This document shows positions 1 to 8,048 of a stretch of DNA of 64,000 nucleotides, piece by piece; position 1 is the stretch's first letter; each line of letters starts with the position of its first letter. Origin of the DNA: JABMMZ01 sp040386935 (GTDB lineage Bacteria; Bacteroidota; Bacteroidia; NS11-12g; UBA955); contig JAZKEQ010000011.1 in assembly GCA_040386935.1 (NCBI GenBank), forward strand, positions 1 through 64,000, written 5' to 3'. The translations under genes were made by a program, and so were the position numbers. A model generated the notes under the pieces. The model had not been told where the DNA came from and searched no databases. It worked only from the letters and a program-made list of their open reading frames with translations.

Positions 1-799
1 TGTCTTTATACGTATTTTTTAGTTGCAAACTCAGGTGAGGGGCTATCTTTAGCAGCTCATGTTTCTGTATGGCCACAGGTTCTTTCAGCGCTTCGGCTAT
101 CAGGTTGGGGGTAAAAGTGCCACCATCATTAAAATACTGCAACCAGTAGTTGCGCGACTGTTCTATGGCACCCAGCCGTGTTTGAATATTTAAACTGCCC
201 GGCCTGTTGGGTATTACCGATAGTATCACACTTTCCGATAGGCTGAGCGCCATAGGTGCCTTGCCGAAATAAAACAGCGATGCTGTGCCGGCCCCCTCTA
301 TATTGCCGCCATAGGGCAAGTGATTCAGGTATAGCTCCAGTATTTCGCTTTTGCTGTATTGCAGCTCCAGTTGTATGGCCCTGAATATTTCGGTAAATTT
401 ATTAACAAAGCTGCGTTTCTGCGGGTGCATAAGCCTTACCACCTGCATGCTAATGGTGGAGGCACCGCTCACTCTTTTATTGCGCCTTATATTATCGAAT
501 CCCGCTCTTATAATGGCCACAGGATTTACACCAAAGTGCCAGTAAAACCATTGGTCCTCCTTGCTTACTATCGTTTTAATCAGCACAGGCGAGTATTCAC
601 TCAGCGCATGTTTTAGCCGCCACTTATCGCCCTTATTCAGATAGGCTGATAGCAACTTGCCTTCGCTCGAGTACACACAGGTAGAATAATCTGTTTTCAG
701 TTTCAGTGGAAACAGCACATGCGCCAGCATAAACACCAGAATGCACCAACTGCAGACTCTCAGCAATTTGTAGCAGTATTTGAATAATCGTTGGCGCAT
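1..799 (-). CDS. pbpC: Penicillin-binding protein 1C, N-terminal part (runs off the window)
   Basis: Partial gene of 266 visible codons that continues beyond base 1. The product starts MRQRLFKYCYKLLRVCSWC, giving a short cytoplasmic tail and one membrane anchor, then a glycosyltransferase family 51 domain. The family motifs are visible: EDQWFYWHFGVNP (around residues 80-92), GASTISMQVVRLMHP, and KSEILELYLNHLPYGGNIEGAG split over the third conserved block. GT51 enzymes polymerise lipid II into glycan strands in the periplasm; the transpeptidase and the C-terminal domain typical of PBP1C would lie outside the window, so the 1C assignment rests on the N-terminal flavour. The ATG is preceded by no Shine-Dalgarno site, usual for this phylum. 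Confidence 0.85.
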   Translation of the reverse strand, partial: MRQRLFKYCYKLLRVCSWCILVFMLAHVLFPLKLKTDYSTCVYSSEGKLLSAYLNKGDKWRLKHALSEYSPVLIKTIVSKEDQWFYWHFGVNPVAIIRAGFDNIRRNKRVSGASTISMQVVRLMHPQKRSFVNKFTEIFRAIQLELQYSKSEILELYLNHLPYGGNIEGAGTASLFYFGKAPMALSLSESVILSVIPNRPGSLNIQTRLGAIEQSRNYWLQYFNDGGTFTPNLIAEALKEPVAIQKHELLKIAPHLSLQLKNTYKD

Positions 800-1030
800 G
801 GTTGGGAGGCCAAAATTAGGGAAATGTGAGGGATGAATGGATAGGAGTTAATGAGAATTTAAACACAAAGTTTGAGTATTTATGGAACATTATCAATTCC
901 AATTTTTGTCTTTTAAATAGGCTTTTTCATGGCTACAAATATTTCCAAATTTTCTTTGTACACTTTTAACATAAATGTGTCTGCAAAAAACAATACAGAA
1001 TCTATCTCAAACACCTTGTTATCACCTTTT

Positions 1031-2500
1031 CTACTTTTCAAGCTCTCCATTTGGTGTAAATTTTTTACACACATATTGAACGCTTATTCCATTAGTTCCC
1101 AAGTCTTTATAAGAAAAGTTTGAAAACCCATCACCTTGAATCCACCAAAGTATAATTGTTGAGTCGGGTAAAATTATCCATGTTGAACTATTCCCTGTTT
1201 TATTATCCTTAATAACAAAGTATATACCTTTTTTTAGAAAGTTGTTGTCAAGTCGAAAGTTGCAACCACAATTAATTTGAATAGATCTTTTTATAGCTTC
1301 ATCAGTGTTAAAGTTATTTATAATCCCTAATGAATCATCTCTTTTGCGTGAGGCAGTGCGTAAATCGCTATATTTCCATTGTTCTGGAGTCGTATTAAAA
1401 CGATCAATCACCTTGTTATTTATTGAAGCTTCGTTTTTAAAATTTATCGCCAGTTTTCTACTAGTATCAGCAAGCAAAAAGCTTTTAATAAATGGAATAC
1501 CTTGAACCGTATTAACTAAATCTTCGGCTTTGGCAAGTAGAGAATCCCTTGTGTAAAGAGTGTTGCCCTCCCTAGTTAAATACAAGTCAATATCTAGATT
1601 CTCCACCATAGTTGAGTCATGGATCTTAATTTTTATTACTTGCTTGTCCTCATCTATGTATCCGTCAGTATAATTGTACGCAGATGCACTACGTATTTTA
1701 AATTTTCCTTTTAACTCATCAATCTCTTTCTGAAACTCTAATGCAGCAAGTTCTTCCATCTTCATTCTACACTTATCATCATAAATTTGTTTAGCAAGTT
1801 CGGGCATTAGATATTTAAAGTTGCTAAATTCACTTTTGTTATATGATGAATTTTCGGGAAGGATTTCTGAAAATAATAATGGGATTGCTGGATTGAAAGA
1901 TTTTTTAGTGTCAACTTGCCAAGGCATACCAAATGGATTTTCATTTGCGTTTACTTCAATTGGTTTTTGGTCTTTATAATAGAAAGTAGCTTTGAATTCT
2001 GTCCAACTGTGTTTGAAAAGACCGTAAAAACCTTCTTTTCCAACTACTCTGTTAACCGCAGATTGGAAATTGTCAATGTCTGAAAGTTGCTGTTTTACAA
2101 ATGAAATTTGTTGAGTTGTCCAGTGTTTATTTTTATCCTTTACATAAGAAAAAAGGGAGTCAGAGTTTGACAGAATCCAATCATTATCATAACCAAAATT
2201 TTGAAGTTGAAGTTTTGAAAAATGATTGTCTTCTAACGCGTTTGTCAATGATAAAATATTTTCAAATGAAATGGTTCTGATTTTCTTTGTTTTGAAAGAT
2301 TCACTTTCTCCTTTGTTATCTCTGATGTGTTTGTAGGTTTGGTAGAAAACAAATTTGTCACCCTTATTGACTAATACATATTTGTATTCATAAAAGTTCA
2401 TGTAAGACCAGAAGTTGTCATAAATAACAATGCTGTCAGGCTGTGAAGCAAAAGCTGCTTTTGTGCCGATAAAAAATATTAATAGTAATAATGTTCTCAC
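1031..2500 (-). CDS. Secreted protein of unknown function
   Basis: A 489-residue product with a clear signal peptide (MRTLLLLIFFIGTKAAFA, cleavage before SQPD) and no further membrane segment. The start is GTG; no in-frame ATG lies just upstream. The body is rich in Lys, Asp, Asn and aromatic residues and has no motif I recognise; a CGC pair near residue 420 and a Cys near the end could form disulphides in the periplasm. It is followed downstream on the same strand by pbpC after 231 bases, too far for a clear operon. Exported and probably real because of its length and clean signal peptide; the function is unknown. Confidence 0.7.
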   Translation of the reverse strand: MRTLLLLIFFIGTKAAFASQPDSIVIYDNFWSYMNFYEYKYVLVNKGDKFVFYQTYKHIRDNKGESESFKTKKIRTISFENILSLTNALEDNHFSKLQLQNFGYDNDWILSNSDSLFSYVKDKNKHWTTQQISFVKQQLSDIDNFQSAVNRVVGKEGFYGLFKHSWTEFKATFYYKDQKPIEVNANENPFGMPWQVDTKKSFNPAIPLLFSEILPENSSYNKSEFSNFKYLMPELAKQIYDDKCRMKMEELAALEFQKEIDELKGKFKIRSASAYNYTDGYIDEDKQVIKIKIHDSTMVENLDIDLYLTREGNTLYTRDSLLAKAEDLVNTVQGIPFIKSFLLADTSRKLAINFKNEASINNKVIDRFNTTPEQWKYSDLRTASRKRDDSLGIINNFNTDEAIKRSIQINCGCNFRLDNNFLKKGIYFVIKDNKTGNSSTWIILPDSTIILWWIQGDGFSNFSYKDLGTNGISVQYVCKKFTPNGELEK

Positions 2501-2734
2501 AGTTGTTATGTGTTTTTTTGTTTGTTTATAATGTTAGTTTTATATTATACGTTTATCAAGAATTAAGACAACTTACATAGTGCTATTCAAAGATTGCTAT
2601 TTTTCTTTTTAATTGCAATATACCAATATTTCCAAACCCCACTCTAATTTTTTGCCAAATCCTACAATTCCATTAATAAATCCACTGGTTTTTGTAACCT
2701 GCCCCCTCCTGAAATTTGGGAGGTGCGAGCCGTT

Positions 2735-2990
2735 ATTTTTTCCCCAAAATGGGAACTCGGGTTCCCCAAACGGGAACTGCGGTTCCCCAAATGGGAACCA
2801 CGGTTTCCAAAATGGGAACTAGGGTTCCCAATAAGGGAACTACGGTTCCCAAAATGGGGCATATATTTCCCCATTTTGGGCCTCTATTTCCCAAAAAAGG
2901 GAACATGGTTTCCAAAAAAGGGGATTAAGTTACCAAAATGGGGAATATGGTTTCCAAAACGGGGAATCTAGTTCCCGAAAATGAGGAATA
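2735..2990. repeat. Tandem array of about twelve degenerate 21-bp units
   Basis: Each unit resembles GTTCCCAAAATGGGAACTAC. The GGG(G)AA core recurs at 2751, 2772, 2793, 2814, 2835, 2856, 2878, 2899, 2920, 2941, 2962 and 2983: eleven steps, ten of exactly 21 and one of 22. Each unit contains GTTCCC and GGGAAC facing each other, so each can form a small hairpin, and the array reads similarly on both strands. The first half keeps GGGAAC; the second drifts to GGGGAT or GGGGAA. Confidence 0.9.
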
Positions 2991-3001
2991 ATGTGATTTT
3001 C

Positions 3002-3092
3002 GCCATTGTTGGTCCCGAAACTTCGGGAACAATATAGCCATACCTCTACTGTATACCTGATGCAAAGAGATTAAATCAATTTTTAAAATCTT
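3002..3092. repeat. Direct repeat, copy 1 (partner at 3309-3400)
   Basis: The segment begins with TTGTTGGTCCCGAAACTTCG, which carries a CCCGAA/TTCGGG hairpin, and continues through GCCATACCTCTACTGTATAC to a TTAAATCA-rich end. The same string recurs 308 bases downstream with a 42-base core that is identical by eye. Confidence 0.85.
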
Positions 3093-3224
3093 GTGTAGTG
3101 TTTGTTGTTGGTGAACTAAGCACAAGCTAAACTCGAAACACCAACAACGGCAGTGTATATAAAAATACGATGCAAGGGATATTCCGCAAGGGTGTTGTTT
3201 TATTTAGCGCTTCATTTTTCGGCT

Positions 3225-3290
3225 ACCCACCGAGGGGCTGCACCACCTCGGTAAGAGATTGCGCCCCTTCAGGGCTGGGATACCTGCAAA
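3225..3290. repeat. GC-rich dispersed element, copy 1 (relative at 4709-4770)
   Basis: Contains ACCGAGGGGCTGCACCACCT followed by a GCGCCCCTTCAGGG block, much more GC-rich than its surroundings. A diverged version with the same order of blocks (cacctagggg, tgcaccgcctc, ttgcatcccgct) lies between the next two genes. It resembles the small non-coding dispersed elements common in Bacteroidota genomes. Confidence 0.55.
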
Positions 3291-3308
3291 GGCATTGTAT
3301 TTTTTTTG

Positions 3309-3400
3309 CCCTTGTTGGTCTCAATACTTCGGGAATAATATATAGCCATACCTCTACTGTATACCTGATGCAAAGAGATTAAATCAAATTTTAAAATCTA
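3309..3400. repeat. Direct repeat, copy 2 (partner at 3002-3092)
   Basis: Same sequence as copy 1, with a degenerate hairpin at its head (CTCAATACTTCGGG instead of CCCGAAACTTCGGG) and the identical core from GCCATACCTCTACTG to TTAAATCA. It ends a few bases before the stop codon of the neighbouring lipoprotein gene and could overlap that gene's 3' transcript end. Confidence 0.85.
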
Positions 3401-3407
3401 AGCTAAT

Positions 3408-4532
3408 TTAATTCCACTTATACAAATAGCCCATTTCCATAAGCACATAGGTTTGGTTTGTGAAATTAGAATAGATTTGTCTTCGGGTGAGTGGATGCCC
3501 ATAGGTTTTGATTTCTGACGATCCCTTATTGATGGTAGCTTCTGCCATGTGTGCCGGGTCGCCACTATTATTGCAGCCAATATGTGTTTTTATGTTTTCG
3601 GATGCATCTACTGATATGGTTTTAGTAGTAGGCGACCAACCACCGCTGCTGTGCATGCCAGGTACTACCAGGTCTTGCATTTTGGTTATCATGGCAGGGT
3701 AGGTATTGGGTGCTATTTTCATTAGCTCTGCCTTGTATATGGTAGCCCCATTTTGATGGATGAAGTAAACGGTGCCATCGGGTTTAATATGTGCTGAAGA
3801 TATACTGCCGCTGGGCGAATAATCGTAGTTTTCGGGTTCGCTTTTATCAAACAATAATCCGAAAGTGCCTGTATTGGTATTCAGTATCTTGTCTCTTAAA
3901 ATTCCCAATGGATAGGGCGATGCAATGCTATTGGCGGTAAAATACACATAGCCACTGTTGGTAAAATAGTAGGGTCTATGGTCGGTGTGGGCATCATCGT
4001 ATACTATTGCCTTAGCCCATGTACTGCTGTCGGCTTTCTTTACAAAAAGATGGTACTTGTTGTTTTGTTGGATTTGGGCCATAATGTCGCCATTGGCATT
4101 GGCCAAAAGCTCATTGACACCACCGGTAGAGTTTGTATTGTTTGCTAAAATATTGAGTGTGTCCCAATTGTTGGTACTTTTGTTGAGTTCAAAAATAAAG
4201 TTAGAATATCTACCGTAATAGTTGCCCTGCCTATCCTGCACCACTTGCGCAAATCTATTGCCTCCGGGCATTTCTTTTCCTACTTTTTGCCATGCATTGT
4301 TAGTGGTATTCCATTCGTATAGAAAACTATTGGCTTCAATACATATCATTGGATTGCCCTGATAATTAAACCAAATAACGTTGTCATTAAGTGGCTTGAG
4401 GGTGCCAAGTTGTTCTAGCTTTATACTCCTCCCGTCAGCATTGTTGTCTTTGTCTTTTTTGCATGATGAAATACATACAACTGTAGCCATGCATACAAGT
4501 GTAATAGAGATGAATAATGTTTTGGTGGTCAT
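3408..4532 (-). CDS. Lipoprotein, possibly beta-propeller-like
   Basis: A 374-residue product starting MTTKTLFISITLVCMATVVC and continuing ISSCKKDKDN, a lipoprotein signal with the lipobox cysteine at about residue 24. The mature part has spaced aromatic and Gly/Asn turns (FLYEWNTTNNAWQKVG, FIFELNKSTNNWDTL, YVYFTANS, TVYFIHQNG, YVLMEMGYLYKWN) that recur every 45-60 residues, as in Kelch-like or other beta-propellers. That fold is an inference from spacing only. The gene stands alone between repeat-rich gaps. No substrate or partner can be named. Confidence 0.7.
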   Translation of the reverse strand: MTTKTLFISITLVCMATVVCISSCKKDKDNNADGRSIKLEQLGTLKPLNDNVIWFNYQGNPMICIEANSFLYEWNTTNNAWQKVGKEMPGGNRFAQVVQDRQGNYYGRYSNFIFELNKSTNNWDTLNILANNTNSTGGVNELLANANGDIMAQIQQNNKYHLFVKKADSSTWAKAIVYDDAHTDHRPYYFTNSGYVYFTANSIASPYPLGILRDKILNTNTGTFGLLFDKSEPENYDYSPSGSISSAHIKPDGTVYFIHQNGATIYKAELMKIAPNTYPAMITKMQDLVVPGMHSSGGWSPTTKTISVDASENIKTHIGCNNSGDPAHMAEATINKGSSEIKTYGHPLTRRQIYSNFTNQTYVLMEMGYLYKWN

Positions 4533-4847
4533 TTATTAGTAGCTAAATTAATGCGTAAAGGAATAATTATTTACGAATTACAACAATACTACATATGTTG
4601 TATTCTTTTGCTATCATTATAATTTAGATAGCTGTAAATTGTTAAGGACAATCGTATGATGAATAGATTGAGGTGGTCCTTTTTTTGAATTATTAGTATT
4701 TTTTTGATGCACCTAGGGGATGCACCGCCTCAGCAGGGTATTGCATCCCGCTCAGTGTGTGGCTTTGATAAAAAAGAGGTATGGCGTTTTCTTAAAAATA
4801 TAATGTTTGACTTTTTCTAAAATTATAGGGCTAAAAAGGACTTAATC
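4533..4847. other. Non-coding gap with a GC-rich repeat
   Basis: This 315-base gap contains the second GC-rich element (4709-4770). Just beyond it (about 4776) is AAGAGGTATGGC, which is the reverse complement of the GCCATACCTCT core of the 3-kb direct repeats. No credible open frame or RNA gene is seen. Confidence 0.5.
4709..4770. repeat. GC-rich dispersed element, copy 2
   Basis: Reads CACCTAGGGGATGCACCGCC then a TTGCATCCCGCTCAG block; compare the element at 3225-3290. GGGATGCA and TGCATCCC are inverted relative to each other, so the segment can fold into a hairpin. Confidence 0.55.
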
Positions 4848-5942
4848 TTATTCAAAAACATTGCGAATTCTCTTTCTTAATTTACCATCCCAGTAGTACT
4901 CTGTGATTATACAATTTCCTTTATTGTCATAGGTGTATCTTGTCTCTGTGGTGTGGTCTTTTTCACCTGGTTTTTTATGAAAGTTTGTACCAAATAAAAC
5001 ATGCCCATCAACATACAGGAAGGTTGTAGTGAGGAAAGTGCGCTTTAATTTGTCACCTTCAAAGTAATATGTTGTAGTAGTAGTATCAGTTGAAATTATC
5101 TGATAATATTGAGAGATTCTACCCAGTGAGTCATAACGATACACAAATTCGCGCCATGTACTATCGAATAAGTTGTAAGTCATCTGTTTCACCATTCGTC
5201 CGTCTTCATAAGTGTAAATCCGGTCATGTAGTAAAGTGGTATCACCTTTTGCGATGGCCTGGTAAGTATAATGGGTCATCCTATCATCTTTATCGTAGGT
5301 TATATTGCTGGTATTAAAAGCCTTTATTGTATCAATATAAGTCTCTAATAGCCTTATTAATTTATACCCCTCATAGAAAAAATATCGATTAACATGAAAG
5401 CTGTTATTACAAACATCACATTGGTAAATAAGTCGAAGTTTATCATCATATAAATAATCATGATCGTTTCTCATTGTACTGTCGCCCATATTTGTAATTT
5501 CGTAACTACTTGCATCAATAAAGTTGCCTGCTTTGTCTGTAGTGATCTCATTATAATTGCGGATTGACAGTTTGTTATTCACTTTAGTGATGTCATAAAA
5601 CTTTCTTGTGTTGGCATTGGGGTATTCGCTGTAGTAATGAGAATCTTGTTTGCCATCTGAAAAGCCTATATACTCCATTGTTCGCCCTTGAGCATCATAT
5701 GTAGTAATGGAGAATGTATCAGTTCTTGTAGTTCTATCCCCAATCTCATCTCTAAGTATAATCCATCGACTAATTCCTTTTGGTGCTTCTACCTCTTTGA
5801 TTTGCGAAGGATCCAAAGGGAAAGCATTCAATTTGGACATGTAAATGGATTGAGCATTTAAATTCTGTGGTAGAATGCCTATAAAAATTAGGATATAAAA
5901 AAGCTGCTTATAAATCAAATAAAATGTAGGTTGCTTATTCAT
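4848..5942 (-). CDS. Secreted YD-repeat-like protein of unknown function
   Basis: A 364-residue product with a signal sequence ending LPQNLNAQ. The mature part is a chain of short beta-hairpin units: TYDAQGRTMEYIGF, YDDKLRLIYQCD, TYDKDDRMTHYTYQ, TYEDGRMVKQMTY, RYDSLGRISQYYQI and TYDNKGNCIITEYYW. This Y-D-x-x-G-R pattern is that of the YD/RHS-type repeat, here on a small protein without a toxin tip or RHS core box. Proteins of this kind are common exported proteins of Bacteroidota with unknown roles. The next gene upstream on the same strand begins 54 bases away and could be co-transcribed. Confidence 0.7.
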   Translation of the reverse strand: MNKQPTFYLIYKQLFYILIFIGILPQNLNAQSIYMSKLNAFPLDPSQIKEVEAPKGISRWIILRDEIGDRTTRTDTFSITTYDAQGRTMEYIGFSDGKQDSHYYSEYPNANTRKFYDITKVNNKLSIRNYNEITTDKAGNFIDASSYEITNMGDSTMRNDHDYLYDDKLRLIYQCDVCNNSFHVNRYFFYEGYKLIRLLETYIDTIKAFNTSNITYDKDDRMTHYTYQAIAKGDTTLLHDRIYTYEDGRMVKQMTYNLFDSTWREFVYRYDSLGRISQYYQIISTDTTTTTYYFEGDKLKRTFLTTTFLYVDGHVLFGTNFHKKPGEKDHTTETRYTYDNKGNCIITEYYWDGKLRKRIRNVFE

Positions 5943-5996
5943 ACAAAGGATCCTTTATTAAAATTGCGGTCGGTTTAATTTTGAAAATCTTATTAT

Positions 5997-7064
5997 TTAT
6001 TTTTTTATGAGTAGCTCTGCATTTGCTACTTTCATTACAAAGTATGGATTTGTTTTGTCAATCCTTTTGATGATGATGATAAACGGGTTGTCAAAAATCA
6101 TTTTCTTTGGGTGTATGATAATTGCTCCTTCTTCTTCACTGGCTGCTACTTCAACACTACCTAAACTTTCTACCACTGCACCATTTTCATTCAATATAAA
6201 TCCTGTTCTTTGGTACGCCACATCAACAGAGTATCTGGTATTATTGCTTGTTGAAAAACCTTGCCCTTCAATGTTTTTGTAGCGCGTTTCAATATTGAAT
6301 TTAATTGCAGGTATTGCAAATATATCATTGTGAAGAATAGCATATTTCCAAGAAAGATTACTATTTAACTGTTCTTTTTTTCCTTCAGCGATTAAATCAT
6401 TAGTGAGTTTAATAGCCTCGTTCAATGTATGGAATTTATCAAGCCCTTTTACTAAGATTATTTCATGTTGTTTGTCTTTGGGAGTCAGTTTTAAAATGAA
6501 ATTATTGTCGTCTTTGTAATAGAGAATTTGGGTAAACTTTACAGCCGCTTCATCATAATAATTCATGCCAAATGCTGAAACATTGGTTTTGTCAAAATTT
6601 ATTGGGCTGTCTAATGCCTGAAGCTTTGATTCAAAAGGCAGTGTTTTATTAAAGAAAGCTTTTGCAACAATAATACCGTCAATAATTTCGGCAGATGCTG
6701 TGTATTCTGTTGCAGTTAATGAGTTTTGGTGTGATCTGGATTTATTTAAAAGTTGAAAGTCAATAGAGTTTGTAGTGTCAGCAACAATTGGAAATTTAAG
6801 TTCTTCTTTGATTTTGTCCCATGCGTATAAAAATGCCGGAGCATATACAATGTTCTTGTTTTCGGAAATTGGATTTTCCAAAGTGGTTACAAAATCTGTG
6901 TGTTTTAAGTTTTCTAACTTTGTTACTTCCGGCAATTCACTCCAGACCGGGTCGCTTTTTTTGTTGTTATTTTTGCAAGCGGTTAGAGCAAATAAAATTA
7001 GCGAAATTGAAACGGATGCTATATTGCGGACAGTTGTCATATAAAGTAACATTTTAGCTTGCAA
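5997..7064 (-). CDS. Serpin-like lipoprotein (tentative)
   Basis: A 355-residue product whose N-terminus runs to ILFALTACKNNNKK, a lipoprotein signal with the lipobox cysteine near residue 30. Internal Met codons at positions 5 and 9 are alternative starts. Features that recall serpins (protease inhibitors of the SERPIN fold): NIVYAPAFLYAWDKIKEEL near the N-terminus, a hinge-like FILNENGAVVES then VEVAASEEEG, and a C-terminal FDNPFIIIIKRIDKTNPYFV in the place of the serpin signature F-x-x-D-x-P-F-x-F-x-I. The domain is slightly shorter than the usual 370 residues. Family membership is inferred from these spaced matches; an inhibitory reactive loop is not proven. Confidence 0.5.
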   Translation of the reverse strand: MQAKMLLYMTTVRNIASVSISLILFALTACKNNNKKSDPVWSELPEVTKLENLKHTDFVTTLENPISENKNIVYAPAFLYAWDKIKEELKFPIVADTTNSIDFQLLNKSRSHQNSLTATEYTASAEIIDGIIVAKAFFNKTLPFESKLQALDSPINFDKTNVSAFGMNYYDEAAVKFTQILYYKDDNNFILKLTPKDKQHEIILVKGLDKFHTLNEAIKLTNDLIAEGKKEQLNSNLSWKYAILHNDIFAIPAIKFNIETRYKNIEGQGFSTSNNTRYSVDVAYQRTGFILNENGAVVESLGSVEVAASEEEGAIIIHPKKMIFDNPFIIIIKRIDKTNPYFVMKVANAELLIKK

Positions 7065-7148
7065 TATACCAATTTTATTGATACCGATATTTTGGATAAT
7101 AAGCCTCGCTTGTGTGTGGCTTAAAGTATGCGGAAGTAAGAAATTTAA

Positions 7149-7727
7149 TTATCTCTCCACCGTATAATTCACTTCAATAACCCCTGAAGGAAATTGGTGG
7201 GTATTCAATAGCTTGAGATTCATTTTGTCTTTGATGTCTGCAAACAATGGCACACCTTGCCCTAGTATGATGGGATTGACAAATAGCCAGAAGCCGTCAA
7301 TTAAGCCCTGTTGCAACAATGCATGCGTGGCTGTGGGGCTACCAAAAAGCAGAATGTCTTCATTGCTGCCGTTAGATGATTGCTTTATTTGATTGATGCT
7401 GTCGGCAAGATTGTCGCTGATGATGGTGGTGTTGGTCAGGTCTGCTTCTTTCAATGTTTTTGACAAAACAATTTTGTGAATGCCTATGTACCACTTCGAA
7501 TGTTCGATGTCGTGTTGAGTGGCATTGGGCTGATTGCCTGCTGTGGGCCAATAGCCTTCCATCATATCATAAGTAACACGACCATACAGGGCGGTATCAC
7601 CTTTGTTAATCCGCTTACCGACATACTCAAAAAGTTCTTGGTCTACTTTTACCCAGTCTAATTCGCCTTTTGGTCCTGCTACAAAACCGTCAAGCGATAC
7701 GTGCATAAATGATATTATTTTTCTCAT
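7149..7727 (-). CDS. Dihydrofolate reductase-family protein (RibD C-terminal-like)
   Basis: A 192-residue product starting MRKIISFMHVSLDGFVAGPK, the typical beginning of the RibD-C/DHFR-like family (YyaP/YwjB type). GDTALYGRVTYDMMEGYWP and the later DILLFGSPTATHALLQQGLIDG correspond to the NADPH-binding and core motifs, and the length is the family norm. These are presumed NADPH-dependent reductases of unknown substrate in the cytoplasm. The gene stands alone; upstream lies a 321-base hairpin-repeat region, downstream an 84-base gap. Confidence 0.8.
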   Translation of the reverse strand: MRKIISFMHVSLDGFVAGPKGELDWVKVDQELFEYVGKRINKGDTALYGRVTYDMMEGYWPTAGNQPNATQHDIEHSKWYIGIHKIVLSKTLKEADLTNTTIISDNLADSINQIKQSSNGSNEDILLFGSPTATHALLQQGLIDGFWLFVNPIILGQGVPLFADIKDKMNLKLLNTHQFPSGVIEVNYTVER

Positions 7728-8048
7728 GTTGTTATTAAGTTATTTGTTATTAGGTTAATGGTTATTTGTTACTGCAAGTCCCGATACTTCGGGATTATGT
7801 TACTGCAAGTCCCGACCCTTCGGGATTAATTGTTATTGAGTTATTAAGTTATTTGTTATTGGTTACTGTAAGTCCCGATACTTCGGGATTGGGTTACTGT
7901 AAGTCCTGACACTTCGGGATTAATTGTTATTGAGTTATTTGTTATTGGTTACTGAAAGCCCCGATACTTCGGGATTGGTGATTTATTAGCTGACAGAAAA
8001 TCTCTTAAAATCAAAAAACTAAAATCCTAAAATCAAAAATCCTTTCCC
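7728..8048. other. Non-coding gap filled by hairpin repeats
   Basis: This 321-base gap has no gene. It is mostly low-complexity GTTATT runs and five copies of a CCCGATACTTCGGGA hairpin, described separately. Its last part (about 7990-8048) is AT-rich with aaaatcaaaaa repeats and shows no clear terminator. Confidence 0.6.
7740..7980. repeat. Tandem block with five CCCGATACTTCGGGA hairpins
   Basis: Hairpin cores lie at 7780-7794, 7811-7825, 7874-7888, 7905-7919 and 7960-7974, each preceded by TTACTGnAAGT or a close variant. The first two are 31 bases apart and so are the next two, and the pairs are offset by exactly 94 bases, so a 94-bp unit with two hairpins has been duplicated and a third, partial copy follows. 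The same hairpin type heads the direct repeats near 3.0 and 3.3 kb. Confidence 0.85.

Larger units (their letters stand above)
2501..3407. other. Gene-poor stretch carrying several repeats
   Basis: This 907-base gap holds a 21-bp tandem repeat array (about 2740-2990), two copies of a roughly 90-bp direct repeat (3002-3092 and 3309-3400) each beginning with a small hairpin, and between them a GC-rich segment (3225-3290) with a diverged relative at 4709-4770. Short open frames crossing it in several phases are made by the repeats and have no convincing start, signal peptide or protein-like composition. Confidence 0.7.

Noticed and set aside
2662..2971. Short open frames of 60-82 codons on both strands across the tandem repeat
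   Set aside because: A 21-base period is a multiple of three, so all phases tend to stay open by arithmetic. The peptides are seven-residue repeats with no start signal or known family.
2735..2990. 21-bp repeats considered as a CRISPR array
   Set aside because: The period is too short, there are no unique spacers between repeats, and no cas genes are present; the unit itself repeats head to tail.
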